From: UBA11524 sp045591175
GTDB taxonomy: Bacteria; Bacillota; Clostridia; Christensenellales; Aristaeellaceae
Assembly (NCBI GenBank): GCA_045591175.1
Contig: JAZNSI010000020.1
Location: 62,001 to 126,000 of the forward strand
Direction of reading: 5' to 3'
DNA: 64,000 nt
In this document: positions 34,152-42,904 of the stretch, piece by piece
Position numbering within the stretch: the stretch's first letter is position 1
How the letters are laid out: each line of letters starts with the position of its first letter
The notes under the pieces: model-generated
What the model was told of the DNA's origin: nothing
What the model saw: only the letters and a program-made list of their open reading frames with translations
Databases searched by the model: none
Program-made: the position numbers and the translations under genes

Positions 34152-35072
34152 TCACAGATGCTTGCGCTTGGCCTCGCACAGAGCGGTAATAAACTGCTGA
34201 TCCAGCCCGGTGAGCTTGTAGCCCTTGCGGTACACAAGCATGTCCTTGTAGACGCGCTTGTTCTCCTCGCACCGGCGTTCCACCAGCCCGAATCGCTCCA
34301 GCATATCGCTGGGAACGGGCGACACCCACATAAAGGTCTGGGGATTCTCGCACAGCAGCTCGAACTGGCTGGCCCGCTCGAAGATGAAGATGCGCCGCTC
34401 AATATTGTCCGGGTGCTCCTCCTTGAGCACCTTGGCCATGGGCAGCGAGGGCACGTAGGGATCCGCATGGGCGATCTCCATATAGCCGCTCAGGTCGTCA
34501 AAGGTGATGTTTTCCTTCTGCGCCAGCGGGCAATCGCGGCTCATGATCAGCACATAGGAGAACTCCGTCACCAGCTCGCAGGTGAGGCCCTTCTCCTCCA
34601 GCATGGCCTTGAAATACTTGTCATAATTCTCCGCATAACGGATGATGCCCAGCTTGTAATCGTGCTCCAGAATGTTCTCGATGGTGCGCTTGGAGTTGGT
34701 CTCCTTGTAGACGATCTCTGTGGGCGCATCGGTGAGGGATTTGGAGAACTGGGCGAAGGCGTCGGAGATATAGCAGGCGCGGGGCACGGAGATGGAGAAC
34801 TTCTGCTTGCCGGGCGCGCCGTCCTTGTAGAGGCGCTCCACCTGTTCGATCTGCCGCAGGATGCCCTTGGCGTACCCGATGAACTCCTCGCCCTCGGGCG
34901 TGAGGGTCATGCCGCGGGCGCTGCGGTCAAAGATGGTGATGCCCAGATCCGCCTCCAGCTCCTTGATGGAGCGGCTGACATTGGGCAGCGCCACATACAG
35001 GCGCTCCGCCGCTTTGTTCAGCGAGCCCGCCCGGGCCACCTCCACCGCGTATTTCATATGGAGAATGTTCAT
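34152..35072 (-). CDS. LysR-family transcriptional regulator
   Basis: A 306-residue regulator. An N-terminal winged HTH (about 1-60) has GSLNKAAERLYVALPNVSRSIKELE and the typical LGITIFDRS end. A periplasmic-binding-like effector domain follows (about 90-300). It lies directly upstream of adhE in the same orientation, 174 bp away, whereas most LysR genes are divergent from their targets. It is a candidate regulator of the adhE-hyd operon; the ligand is unknown. Confidence 0.9.
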   Translation of the reverse strand: MNILHMKYAVEVARAGSLNKAAERLYVALPNVSRSIKELEADLGITIFDRSARGMTLTPEGEEFIGYAKGILRQIEQVERLYKDGAPGKQKFSISVPRACYISDAFAQFSKSLTDAPTEIVYKETNSKRTIENILEHDYKLGIIRYAENYDKYFKAMLEEKGLTCELVTEFSYVLIMSRDCPLAQKENITFDDLSGYMEIAHADPYVPSLPMAKVLKEEHPDNIERRIFIFERASQFELLCENPQTFMWVSPVPSDMLERFGLVERRCEENKRVYKDMLVYRKGYKLTGLDQQFITALCEAKRKHL

Positions 35073-35156
35073 GCCTCATCATCCCCAAACATGCGTTATT
35101 TTCGTTAAAATAATATCATATTATGTGCAGAAAATCAACACCCTGTGCACCATCAT

Positions 35157-35193
35157 AAAAGCAGCCGCGGAAGATCGCTCCGCAGCTGCTTTT
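35157..35193 (-). terminator. Terminator of the serine hydrolase gene
   Basis: AGCAGC-x-GCGGA against TCCGC-x-GCTGCT with a 7-base loop, followed on the minus strand by TTTT. Confidence 0.75.
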
Positions 35194-35201
35194 CGCAGGG
35201 C

Positions 35202-36353
35202 TCATTCCTCCCCTGCCGGAAGAAATTCCTGCGCCTTCTCCATAAAGGCAAGGGCGATGCTCACCACCCCGTCGACGGTTTTGGCACTGTATCCGTTGGC
35301 AAAGACCACCACGCACAGCCCCGTATCAGGCTGGAAATAGGCGTTGCTGGACAAACCCTGCCAGCGGCCCTGATGTCCGTACCAGGTGCCGCCGGGAAGT
35401 CCCTCCACCCGGTTCAGGCACAGGCCATAGGGGCTTTCCGCCTTGACGGAGCTTCCCTCCATCAGGTGCTGCTCCGCCATCATCAGCCGTACCGTTTCCT
35501 CCTGGAGGATGCGCACGCCGTCCAGCTCGCCGCCATTTTCCAGCATCATCGCAATGCGGATCAGGCCATTGGGACTGATGTACAATCCGCCGGAGGTGAT
35601 GTTTGTGTGGGCGCGGGGATTGACGGAGTCATCATACTCGTCGAAGGTCTCGATCTCCTTGGCGGCGCTGCGGTAGATGGTGCCGTTTTTCTTCAGCTTG
35701 GCGGAAATGTCCGACTGGTCGGGCAATAGCGCGGCATGATAGGCAGCGTTGATCCCCAGGGGTACGAAAACATGCTCCTGCATGTAGGTGTTGACGCTCT
35801 GTCCGGAAAGGGCTTCGATCATCGCGCCGATGAGTCCCCCGTTAAGGTTGGAATACTCATAGGCCGTGCCGGGAGCCTTCCGCATGGAGAAGTAGTTGTT
35901 CTCCGCCCGAAGCGCCTCCCAGTTGGGCTTGAGGTACTGGGTCTCCTTGATGGAGGAAGTATGGCTGAGCACCTGGCGGATGGTGATATCCTCCTCCGGG
36001 AAGGCGGGGTTCACCACCTGAAAGCCGACGACGTCCTTCACCGGGGTGTCCAGGGGGATGTTCTTCTCCTCCAGCAGCTGCATCAGGCCGATGGCGCTGA
36101 CCATCTTGGTCACCGAGGCCGCATGAAAGCAGGTGTCCAGCGAAACCGGCCAGGTGCGGGAGGCATTCTTGTAGCCGAAGTCGTAGCCGTAAAGGATTTT
36201 GCCGTCCCGGGCGATGATGACTGCTCCGCCCACGACGTCGCGGGCCTGGAAGCGGGCGACGGTATAGGCGTCCAGCGCTTCCGTGGGCGACGCCTCCTCC
36301 GCATGGGCGGCAAGGCTGAAAAGCATCAGCAGCAAAGCAAGAATTCGGCGCAT
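35202..36353 (-). CDS. Exported serine hydrolase (class C beta-lactamase fold)
   Basis: A 383-residue protein with a cleavable signal peptide (about residues 1-20, ending AAHAEE). The penicillin-binding-type triad motifs are SVTK near residue 88 (nucleophile Ser and Lys), YSNLNGG near residue 175 (Tyr) and a C-terminal HQGRWQG near residue 340 in place of KTG. The family includes esterases, D-aminopeptidases and carboxypeptidases acting on cell-wall peptides or xenobiotics. AAGGAG lies 7 bases before ATG 36353. It is monocistronic. Confidence 0.88.
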   Translation of the reverse strand: MRRILALLLMLFSLAAHAEEASPTEALDAYTVARFQARDVVGGAVIIARDGKILYGYDFGYKNASRTWPVSLDTCFHAASVTKMVSAIGLMQLLEEKNIPLDTPVKDVVGFQVVNPAFPEEDITIRQVLSHTSSIKETQYLKPNWEALRAENNYFSMRKAPGTAYEYSNLNGGLIGAMIEALSGQSVNTYMQEHVFVPLGINAAYHAALLPDQSDISAKLKKNGTIYRSAAKEIETFDEYDDSVNPRAHTNITSGGLYISPNGLIRIAMMLENGGELDGVRILQEETVRLMMAEQHLMEGSSVKAESPYGLCLNRVEGLPGGTWYGHQGRWQGLSSNAYFQPDTGLCVVVFANGYSAKTVDGVVSIALAFMEKAQEFLPAGEE

Positions 36354-36382
36354 GGGCAGCTCCTTCGTAATATTCTTCCATG

Positions 36383-36411
36383 ATTCTACCGCGTTGCCCG
36401 CCCGATTGCAA
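36383..36411 (-). promoter_or_regulatory. Promoter of the serine hydrolase gene
   Basis: On the minus strand TTGCAA and TAGAAT are separated by 17 bp, 30 bp before the start. Confidence 0.7.
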
Positions 36412-36472
36412 TACATCCGCCGGAATTGTTACAATTCACATTTACCCCCTGTACGGCGGCAGACGGATATGC

Positions 36473-36478
36473 TATAAT
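36473..36478 (+). promoter_or_regulatory. -10 box of the GH74-GH31 operon
   Basis: A perfect TATAAT; a weak TGTACG lies 17 bp upstream. Transcription should begin near 36485, at the ATG that opens the longest frame, leaving AAAGGAG at 36508-36514 as the likely ribosome site. Confidence 0.55.
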
Positions 36479-36484
36479 ATCCCT

Positions 36485-38791
36485 ATGCATTGCGTCCAAC
36501 CATATACAAAGGAGCGTGGTTTTATCCGTTCCATCCCCTATCGTTACCGCCACCTGCCCATCGGCGGAGGCGGCTATGTGACCGGCTTTTTCTTCCACCC
36601 GACGGATCCCCGGGTGATGTACTGCCGCACCGACATCGGCGGCATGTACCGCTTTGATTATGATGCACAGACTTGGATCAGCCTGATCGACCATGTGTCC
36701 CCGGTGGACGGGCGGGAGTGCTGCCCCATCTCCGCCGCGCTGGACATCGAGAACCCCGGCAGGCTCTACGTTGCCAGCGGCAGCTGGGGGCCGGACAGCA
36801 AGGGCAAGCTGACCGTTTCGGATGACTACGGCAGGAGCTTCCGCAGCCATGAGCTGCCCTGCTTCGTCCACGGCAACCTGCACGGGCGCGGTGCCGGCGA
36901 GCGGCTGCTGGCCGACGGCGAAACCCTGTGGCTGGCCAGCCAGAAGGACGGCCTGTTTCGCTCCCCGGATGAAGGTGCGACCTGGCAGAAGGTCGAATCC
37001 TTCCCCGAGACCGGCTGCACCTTCGCGGCGAAGAAGGGCGATCTGCTCCTCATCGGCACGGAAGGGCTGGCTCTCCGTGAAAACGGCATGCGCGGTAACA
37101 GCCTGTATGCCTCCTTCGACGGCGGCGTGACCTTCGCGCCCGTCCCCCAGCCGGAATATGTGCCCGTCGAGGGCAGCCAGCTCCACGGGCTGGTGGCACA
37201 GCGCTGCGCCTTCGACGAGGAATACCTGTACGTCAGCTTCTCCGCCAACGGCCCGCGCAGCCAGAACGTCGACAAGGGCTACACCTGCGACTGCGGCGAC
37301 TGCTCCTGCGGACGGGTGGCGCGGTATCGCTTTGATGGTACGTCGTTAGGGCTGCCGGAGGATGTCACCCCTGAACGCGGCAACTGGGGCTTCTCCGCCA
37401 TGGACGCGAAGCACGGCATGCTCATCACCGCCACGATCCATCGGCAGCACCAGGACGGCGACGCCATCTATCTCTCCCGCGATCAGGGCAAGACGTGGAC
37501 GACCATCCTGCATGGTCTGCACACGGGCAAGCTGGATTTCCGGCTCAGCTACATGCGTCCGGAGTACAACGGCGGCAGCCTCGTCCACTGGATGACGGAC
37601 GTGAAGATCGACCCCCACCGCCCGGACACCGCCTGGTTCAACACCGGCACGGGCGTCTTCCGCACGCAGAACCTGACGGATGACGTGGTCGTCTGGCAGG
37701 ACTGGTGCGACGGCATGGAGGAGACCGTGCACATCAATGTGCACGCACCTGCATCGGGCCGCGTACAGGTGCTGGACATGATCGGCGATCTGGGCGCATT
37801 CGCCTTCACCGACGTGGACAGGCACTGCGAAAACACCGTCGCCAACGCGCACGGCGACCGCTGGATCACCTGCCTGAGCTGCGACTGGCCGGATGCTGAT
37901 CCCGACCACATCATCGTGGCGGCCCGCGGCAACTGGACGGGCCGGACGCTGGGCGGCATCATCGTCAGCCGCGACGGCGCGCAAAGCTGGCATCGTCTCC
38001 CTACTCCGCAGGGCCTGGGCGACGACCTGGACGCGTTGCTGAAGCGCATCGAGCGCCCCAACACCAACGCGGGCTGGGTAGCCATGAGCGCTGACGGCAG
38101 CAGCTATGTCTGGGCCGTGGCGGAGCGCATCTTCCTGCACGCGCGGAACCTGATCGTCAGCCACGACCAGGGCCGCACCTTCCGCCGCAGCGCCGTGCTG
38201 GACATGCAGGGCCAGCCCGCCGAGGGCATGATGAAGCCCCTGGCCGACCGCTGCATGACGAATGTGTTCTACGGCTTCGGCGACAAGGGGGAAATCTACG
38301 TCAGCACCGACAGCGGCGACACCTTCCGGCAGAAGGCCGCGCCCAAGGACTTCCCTGCGGTGCACTTCGGCAAGGTGGACTGCGCCGACCAGACGGAGAT
38401 CCGCGTTGCTGCGGGCGAGCCCGGCGTCATCTATACCGCAACCGGCGAGGGCCTGTGGAAGCTGGTCTACGACCCTGCTGTGGACGAATTCACCGGCAAG
38501 CGCCTTACTAAGGAGGGCGACAAGGCCTTCTGCGTGGGCCTCGGCCTGGGCCGTCCCGGCGGCGACTACGCCAGCGAGTCCAAGGCGATCTACTTCAACG
38601 GCACCATCGACGGCGAGTACGGTTTCTTCCGCACCTTCGACGAATGCGCCACTGTTGAGCGCATCAACACCGACAAGCAAATGTACGGCCGCATCCATTC
38701 CATCGACGGGGACAAGCGCGTTTTCGGGCGCTTCTTCCTCGCCACGGGATCCAGCGGACTATTGTATGGCATACAGGAGGATTCACCATGA
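36485..38791 (+). CDS. GH74-like beta-propeller xyloglucanase
   Basis: Up to 768 residues of BNR-type repeats forming two seven-bladed propellers. It begins with the GH74 hallmark IGGGGYVTGFFFHP then RTDIGGMYRFD, whose Asp is a catalytic candidate. The second acid is probably in MIGDLGAFAFTDVD in the middle. DQGKTW- and DSGDTF-type Asp-box turns recur. GH74 enzymes cut xyloglucan, usually outside the cell, but no signal peptide is present here. ATG 36485 coincides with the expected transcription start, so the real start may be the in-frame ATC at 36524, 9 bases after AAAGGAG. It overlaps the GH31 gene by 4 bp. Confidence 0.85.
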   Translation: MHCVQPYTKERGFIRSIPYRYRHLPIGGGGYVTGFFFHPTDPRVMYCRTDIGGMYRFDYDAQTWISLIDHVSPVDGRECCPISAALDIENPGRLYVASGSWGPDSKGKLTVSDDYGRSFRSHELPCFVHGNLHGRGAGERLLADGETLWLASQKDGLFRSPDEGATWQKVESFPETGCTFAAKKGDLLLIGTEGLALRENGMRGNSLYASFDGGVTFAPVPQPEYVPVEGSQLHGLVAQRCAFDEEYLYVSFSANGPRSQNVDKGYTCDCGDCSCGRVARYRFDGTSLGLPEDVTPERGNWGFSAMDAKHGMLITATIHRQHQDGDAIYLSRDQGKTWTTILHGLHTGKLDFRLSYMRPEYNGGSLVHWMTDVKIDPHRPDTAWFNTGTGVFRTQNLTDDVVVWQDWCDGMEETVHINVHAPASGRVQVLDMIGDLGAFAFTDVDRHCENTVANAHGDRWITCLSCDWPDADPDHIIVAARGNWTGRTLGGIIVSRDGAQSWHRLPTPQGLGDDLDALLKRIERPNTNAGWVAMSADGSSYVWAVAERIFLHARNLIVSHDQGRTFRRSAVLDMQGQPAEGMMKPLADRCMTNVFYGFGDKGEIYVSTDSGDTFRQKAAPKDFPAVHFGKVDCADQTEIRVAAGEPGVIYTATGEGLWKLVYDPAVDEFTGKRLTKEGDKAFCVGLGLGRPGGDYASESKAIYFNGTIDGEYGFFRTFDECATVERINTDKQMYGRIHSIDGDKRVFGRFFLATGSSGLLYGIQEDSP

Positions 38792-40857
38792 GAGTTGAAC
38801 AGCAAGGCACCCGCATGATCATCCACAGCGGCATCACTCAGCTGTGGATCGACCCCTGGGGCAAGGACAGCTTCCGCATCCGCATGACCGGCGAGCCGGA
38901 GATGGATGCCCACGACTGGGCTTTGACGGAGGAAATGCCAGAGATCACCCCCGTCGTCACCGTGGAGGAGATCGACACCACCGACCCCTGGTACAAGACC
39001 GAGGAGTACGCTCATTATCATCAAACGGGCAAGGTGTATACGATCACCAACGGCAAGCTGACGGTGAAGATCAACGAGGAGGGCTGGCTCTCCTTCTGGA
39101 ACCAGAAGGGCGAGCTCCTCACCGAGGAATACTGGCGCAACCGCAACCGCATCAACCGGTATTCGACCTCCCTGCGCATCCCCGCCCGCGAATTGAAGCC
39201 CATCCCCGGCACCACGGACTTCGCCCTCACCGCGCTGTTCGAGGCCTACGACGACGAGATGATCTTCGGCATGGGCCAGTATCAGGACAAGCACCTGAAC
39301 AAGAAGGGCTCCACCCTTGAGCTGTGCCACCGCAACTCCCAGGCCAGCGTGCCCTTCTTCATCTCCAGCCGCGGCTACGGCTTCCTGTGGAACAACCCGG
39401 CCATCGGCACCGCCACCTTCGCCACCAACCGCACCGAGTGGAAGGCCCGCTCCACCAAGAAGCTGGACTACTACATCACCTGCGGCGACACCCCGGCGGA
39501 GATTGAGTACAACTACACCGCCGCCACCGGCCGCACCCCCATGATGCCCGAATACGGTATGGGCTACTGGCAGTGCAAGCTGCGCTACCGCACCCAGGAC
39601 GAATTGATGACCGTCGCCCGCAAGCACAAGGCCATGGGCCTGCCGCTGGACGCCATCGTGGTGGACTTCTTCCACTGGACCCGCCAGGGCGACTTCAAGT
39701 TTGAGCCCCTGGACTGGCCCGATCCCGACGCGATGGTGAAGGAGCTCAAGGAAATGGGCGTCGAGACCGTCGTTTCCGTGTGGCCCACAATTGACGAAAA
39801 GAGCGAGAACTTCGGCACCATGGCGGATCACGGCTACATCGTCCGCACCGACCGCGGCACCGACGTATCCACCTGGATGGGCGCGGCCCACTACTTCGAC
39901 GCCACCCACCCCGGCGCGCAGAAGTTCGTCTGGGAGCGCTGCAAGGAGAATTATTACTCCAAGGGCATCCGCTGCTTCTGGCTGGACGAGGCTGAGCCGG
40001 AATACAGCTGCTACGAGTTTGACAACTACCGCTACTTCGCGGGCCCGGCGCTGCAGACCTCCAACATCTACCCCGTGGGCTACGCCAAGGGCTTCTATGA
40101 CGGGTTGAAGTCCGTGGGTGAAACGGAGATCATGTCCCTGACCCGCTGCGCCTGGGCCGGCAGCCAGAAGTACGCGGTGCTGGCCTGGTCGGGCGACATC
40201 TACTCCTCCTTCCGCGCCATGCGGGAGCAGCTGCAGGCGGGCCTGTCCATGCAGCTGGCGGGCATTCCCTGGTGGACGAGCGATATCGGCGGCTTCATGG
40301 GCGGCGACATCTCCGATCCCGCCTTCAAGGAGCTGCTGCTGCGCTGGTTCGCGTGGGGCTGCTTCAACCCGGTGTTCCGCATGCACGGCGAGCGCTCCCC
40401 CTGGTACGAGCGGGAGCAGGAGTACCGCAACGGCGTGCGCCAGATGTCCTCCGGCCGGGACAACGAGGTTTGGGCCTTCGGCGAGGAGAACACGCCCATC
40501 CTGTGCAAGTACCTGTTCATCCGCGAGCGCATCCGGCCCTATGTGCGCAAGCTGATGAAGGATGCTCACGAGACCGGCGCGCCCGTCATGCGTCCGCTGT
40601 TCTACGATTTCCCGGAGGACAAGCAGGCCTGGCAGGTGGAGGACTGCTACATGTTCGGCCCGGACATGCTGGTCGCTCCCGTGATGGAGGCTGGCGTGAC
40701 CGAGCGCAGCATCTACCTGCCCATCGGCAGCACCTGGAAGGACGCCTACACCGGCAAGGTGTACGAGGGCGGGCAAACTGTCACCGTGCCTGCGCCGATT
40801 GACGTCATTCCCGTCATGCTGCGGGACGGCAAGGATTACCCGATCTACACCGAATAA
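38788..40857 (+). CDS. GH31 alpha-glycosidase (alpha-xylosidase/glucosidase)
   Basis: A 689-residue cytoplasmic glycoside hydrolase of family 31. An N-terminal beta domain (1-255) precedes the TIM barrel. The nucleophile Asp is in FWLDEAEPE near residue 405 and the acid/base Asp in WSGDIYSS near residue 470. The wall motif GIPWWTSDIGGF is present. It is translationally coupled to the GH74 gene, which favours alpha-xylosidase activity on xyloglucan oligosaccharides. Length and motifs resemble YicI-type alpha-xylosidases. Confidence 0.92.
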   Translation: MRVEQQGTRMIIHSGITQLWIDPWGKDSFRIRMTGEPEMDAHDWALTEEMPEITPVVTVEEIDTTDPWYKTEEYAHYHQTGKVYTITNGKLTVKINEEGWLSFWNQKGELLTEEYWRNRNRINRYSTSLRIPARELKPIPGTTDFALTALFEAYDDEMIFGMGQYQDKHLNKKGSTLELCHRNSQASVPFFISSRGYGFLWNNPAIGTATFATNRTEWKARSTKKLDYYITCGDTPAEIEYNYTAATGRTPMMPEYGMGYWQCKLRYRTQDELMTVARKHKAMGLPLDAIVVDFFHWTRQGDFKFEPLDWPDPDAMVKELKEMGVETVVSVWPTIDEKSENFGTMADHGYIVRTDRGTDVSTWMGAAHYFDATHPGAQKFVWERCKENYYSKGIRCFWLDEAEPEYSCYEFDNYRYFAGPALQTSNIYPVGYAKGFYDGLKSVGETEIMSLTRCAWAGSQKYAVLAWSGDIYSSFRAMREQLQAGLSMQLAGIPWWTSDIGGFMGGDISDPAFKELLLRWFAWGCFNPVFRMHGERSPWYEREQEYRNGVRQMSSGRDNEVWAFGEENTPILCKYLFIRERIRPYVRKLMKDAHETGAPVMRPLFYDFPEDKQAWQVEDCYMFGPDMLVAPVMEAGVTERSIYLPIGSTWKDAYTGKVYEGGQTVTVPAPIDVIPVMLRDGKDYPIYTE

Positions 40858-40862
40858 GCGAA

Positions 40863-40893
40863 AAGAATCCTGCCTTTGGGCAGGATTCTTTTT
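40863..40893 (+). terminator. Terminator of the GH74-GH31 operon
   Basis: AAGAATCCTGCC/GGCAGGATTCTT 12-bp perfect stem with a short loop and a T-run. Confidence 0.92.
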
Positions 40894-40944
40894 ATTCGCA
40901 CAGTCGCTTCAGCCGGAGTGCAACCAGCAATACGCTGTTGAGAC

Positions 40945-41171
40945 TGCAGCTGGGAGGCCGCTTTCGCGCGTCGAAAGCGGCGCAAAGCCGCCGGGGGAAA
41001 GTCAACGTGGACTTTCCCCCGGACCCCCTCCTGTCTCCGTGGAGTTGGTCGAGCGGCTGCAATGCGGGGCGGCTCTGGTTGCAGAGGATCGCTTTGATTT
41101 TCCGCCTTCAGCGGAAGCGATCCTCTGCAAAATCGCCGCACGGGCTCCTTTGCGACTTGAGCGGCAGCCGC
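40945..41171 (-). repeat. Structured 226-bp intergenic repeat, copy B (inverted)
   Basis: The reverse complement matches 4897-5122 over its whole length. Hairpins: GCAGAGGATCGC/GCGATCCTCTGC (41081-41092 with 41117-41128), CCGGGGGAAAGTC/GACTTTCCCCCGG (40991-41003 with 41010-41022), and GCCGCTTTCG/CGAAAGCGGC near 40958-40982. In the gene-free stretch 40858-41269 only this element and two terminator hairpins are seen. Confidence 0.85.
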
Positions 41172-41233
41172 TATGATAGTCTCATTGATTAGTATGACTG
41201 GTTTTGCGGAACCGCCTCTTTTGTCACACAAAT

Positions 41234-41268
41234 GCGCCAGGGTGTATGCAACAGTCTGGCGCGTTTTT
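41234..41268 (+). terminator. Plus-strand terminator-like hairpin after repeat copy B
   Basis: GCGCCAG/CTGGCGC stem with a 15-base loop, then G and TTTTT, pointing along the plus strand although no plus-strand gene lies directly upstream. On the minus strand it would follow the XRE stop codon but has only a weak T-run. Confidence 0.55.
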
Positions 41269-41269
41269 C

Positions 41270-41917
41270 TTATTCCTTTGTTCTTTGAGCTGCCAGCTTC
41301 CGCCAGATCGTTCCCGCGGTCAGGCCGCAAACGGAAATCACGATGCCCACGGCCATATATGGGAAATTGGGGAAACGGAAGGTATAGGCTGCCGTGTCCG
41401 CCATTTGAACCCATGCGGTGCTGGGAATGGTCAGGAAGGTGATGGCTGCCGCGATGACGCACAGCCAGTTCCCTTTGCCCCAGTAGTCGTTCTTCGCGAC
41501 TGTCGCGGTGGCTGCCAGCAGGAGCAGCGGCAGCAGGATCCAGCGAAAGGCGACGCCCAGCATTTCCGTCTCCGGCCCCTTGAACAGCCAGAAAACCAGC
41601 ATTGCCGCAACCCACACAATGAAATAGGTGGACAGCAAGATGATCTTCCCCAGATTCTGCCTGGCCTTCACGGTGTTCGTGCTTTCTTCCAGGAATTCCC
41701 GATAGGTCTGCTTCACAGTCTTTTCCTCCTTGAGGAGGTGATCCAGGCTGACGGCATAGATGTCGCTCATGTTGATGACGCTGATGATGTCGGGATAGGA
41801 CTTGTTGTTCTCCCAATTAGAGATCGTCTGTCTGCTGACATTCAGCAACTCGGCCGCCTGTTCCTGCGTCAGCCCCTTTTCATTGCGCGCCTGCTTGAGC
41901 TTGCATCCGATATCCAT
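41270..41917 (-). CDS. Membrane-bound XRE-family regulator
   Basis: A 215-residue protein. An N-terminal XRE HTH (about residues 5-62) contains LTQEQAAELLNVSRQTISNW. A linker and four membrane helices follow (about 90-110, 118-138, 148-165 and 185-205). Such HTH-membrane fusions are common in Firmicutes and probably sense membrane or cell-wall stress. It has no operon partner. The start at 41917 lies just before the HTH, as is usual. Confidence 0.88.
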   Translation of the reverse strand: MDIGCKLKQARNEKGLTQEQAAELLNVSRQTISNWENNKSYPDIISVINMSDIYAVSLDHLLKEEKTVKQTYREFLEESTNTVKARQNLGKIILLSTYFIVWVAAMLVFWLFKGPETEMLGVAFRWILLPLLLLAATATVAKNDYWGKGNWLCVIAAAITFLTIPSTAWVQMADTAAYTFRFPNFPYMAVGIVISVCGLTAGTIWRKLAAQRTKE

Positions 41918-42062
41918 GTGCTGTTCACCTCGCTTTGATCTGCTTCCTTCGAAGCACCTTCAGTATACAGGAATCCAGCTCTTTTTCTATCAAGCAGCTT
42001 TGACATGGAGGAAAAAAGCATGTCAAAATTCTTTTACATTGCGCGGAAACTGGCTTTTTCCG

Positions 42063-42746
42063 TTATGCGCCGTAGAAATTGCTGACCGTCATGCCCTGGA
42101 TGTGGCGCGCATCGTTCATCAGCTCGAAGCGCGGCGCCACCAGCTCGCCGGGGCGGTCAGGGAAGTCCACGATGGTGATGCCGGTGTAGTCCGGGCCCAT
42201 AGCCTGACAGGCGAAGGGGTAAGGCAGGTTGAACAGGTGGGTCAGCATGGCAGCGGTTTCTCCGCCGTGCCCAAAGGCGGCGATGGTTTTAGGCGCGCCG
42301 CCGTTCACACGGTAGTATAAGCCTTCCCGGACATAGCCCAGCCCAAAAAGCCAGGCGTCCGCGCCGGCGGCGACCTTGTCGCAGCAGTCCATCAGGCGGT
42401 TGCGTCGGAATTCCGGGTGATCGCGCCAGGCGGCATCCACCAGCGGTTCGCCCCGGGCAACCATTTCATCTGCGATCGTCCAGGGATGGCCATTTTCGTA
42501 GGGCTTGCCGTCCACATCGCCCCAGGAGATCTCCCGCATGAAGTCGCAGGGAATCACCGGCAGGCCGATGAGGTCTCCCAGGTGCTGGGCAGTCTCGAAG
42601 GCGCGCCCGCAGGTGGAGGAATAGATCCGCTCCACGCCCTCGTTCTGCAAGCGCAGGGCGGCGGCCTCCGCGTGGCGGTGGCCCAGTTCGGTCAGGCAGT
42701 CCTTCTCGTAGTTCGGGTGGCCGTGACGGACGAAGATGATGCGCAT
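42063..42746 (-). CDS. Histidine phosphatase family protein
   Basis: A 227-residue cytoplasmic phosphoglycerate-mutase-like phosphatase. The phospho-accepting His is in FVRHGHPNY at the N-terminus, then YSSTCGRAFETA (Arg pocket) and the second catalytic His in AFGHGGETAA near residue 160. The substrate is unknown. ATG 42746 has GGAGGAG 8 bases before it, and the frame upstream is promoter DNA. It is monocistronic. Confidence 0.9.
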   Translation of the reverse strand: MRIIFVRHGHPNYEKDCLTELGHRHAEAAALRLQNEGVERIYSSTCGRAFETAQHLGDLIGLPVIPCDFMREISWGDVDGKPYENGHPWTIADEMVARGEPLVDAAWRDHPEFRRNRLMDCCDKVAAGADAWLFGLGYVREGLYYRVNGGAPKTIAAFGHGGETAAMLTHLFNLPYPFACQAMGPDYTGITIVDFPDRPGELVAPRFELMNDARHIQGMTVSNFYGA

Positions 42747-42777
42747 ATTCCCCTCTCCTCCTGCAGCTGTTTGCACC

Positions 42778-42806
42778 ATAATACCACAAGATGCAAAATG
42801 CCGCAA
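42778..42806 (-). promoter_or_regulatory. Promoter of the histidine phosphatase gene
   Basis: On the minus strand TTGCGG and TATTAT are separated by 17 bp, 32 bp before the start. Confidence 0.65.
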
Positions 42807-42904
42807 GAATATGTGGATTTCCCCCGCAGACTGTGGTAAGATGGCCACAACATGGAATATTTTGCGCCCCTGATACGTCTTATAGGTGAAAGGTGGTTGT
42901 GTAT

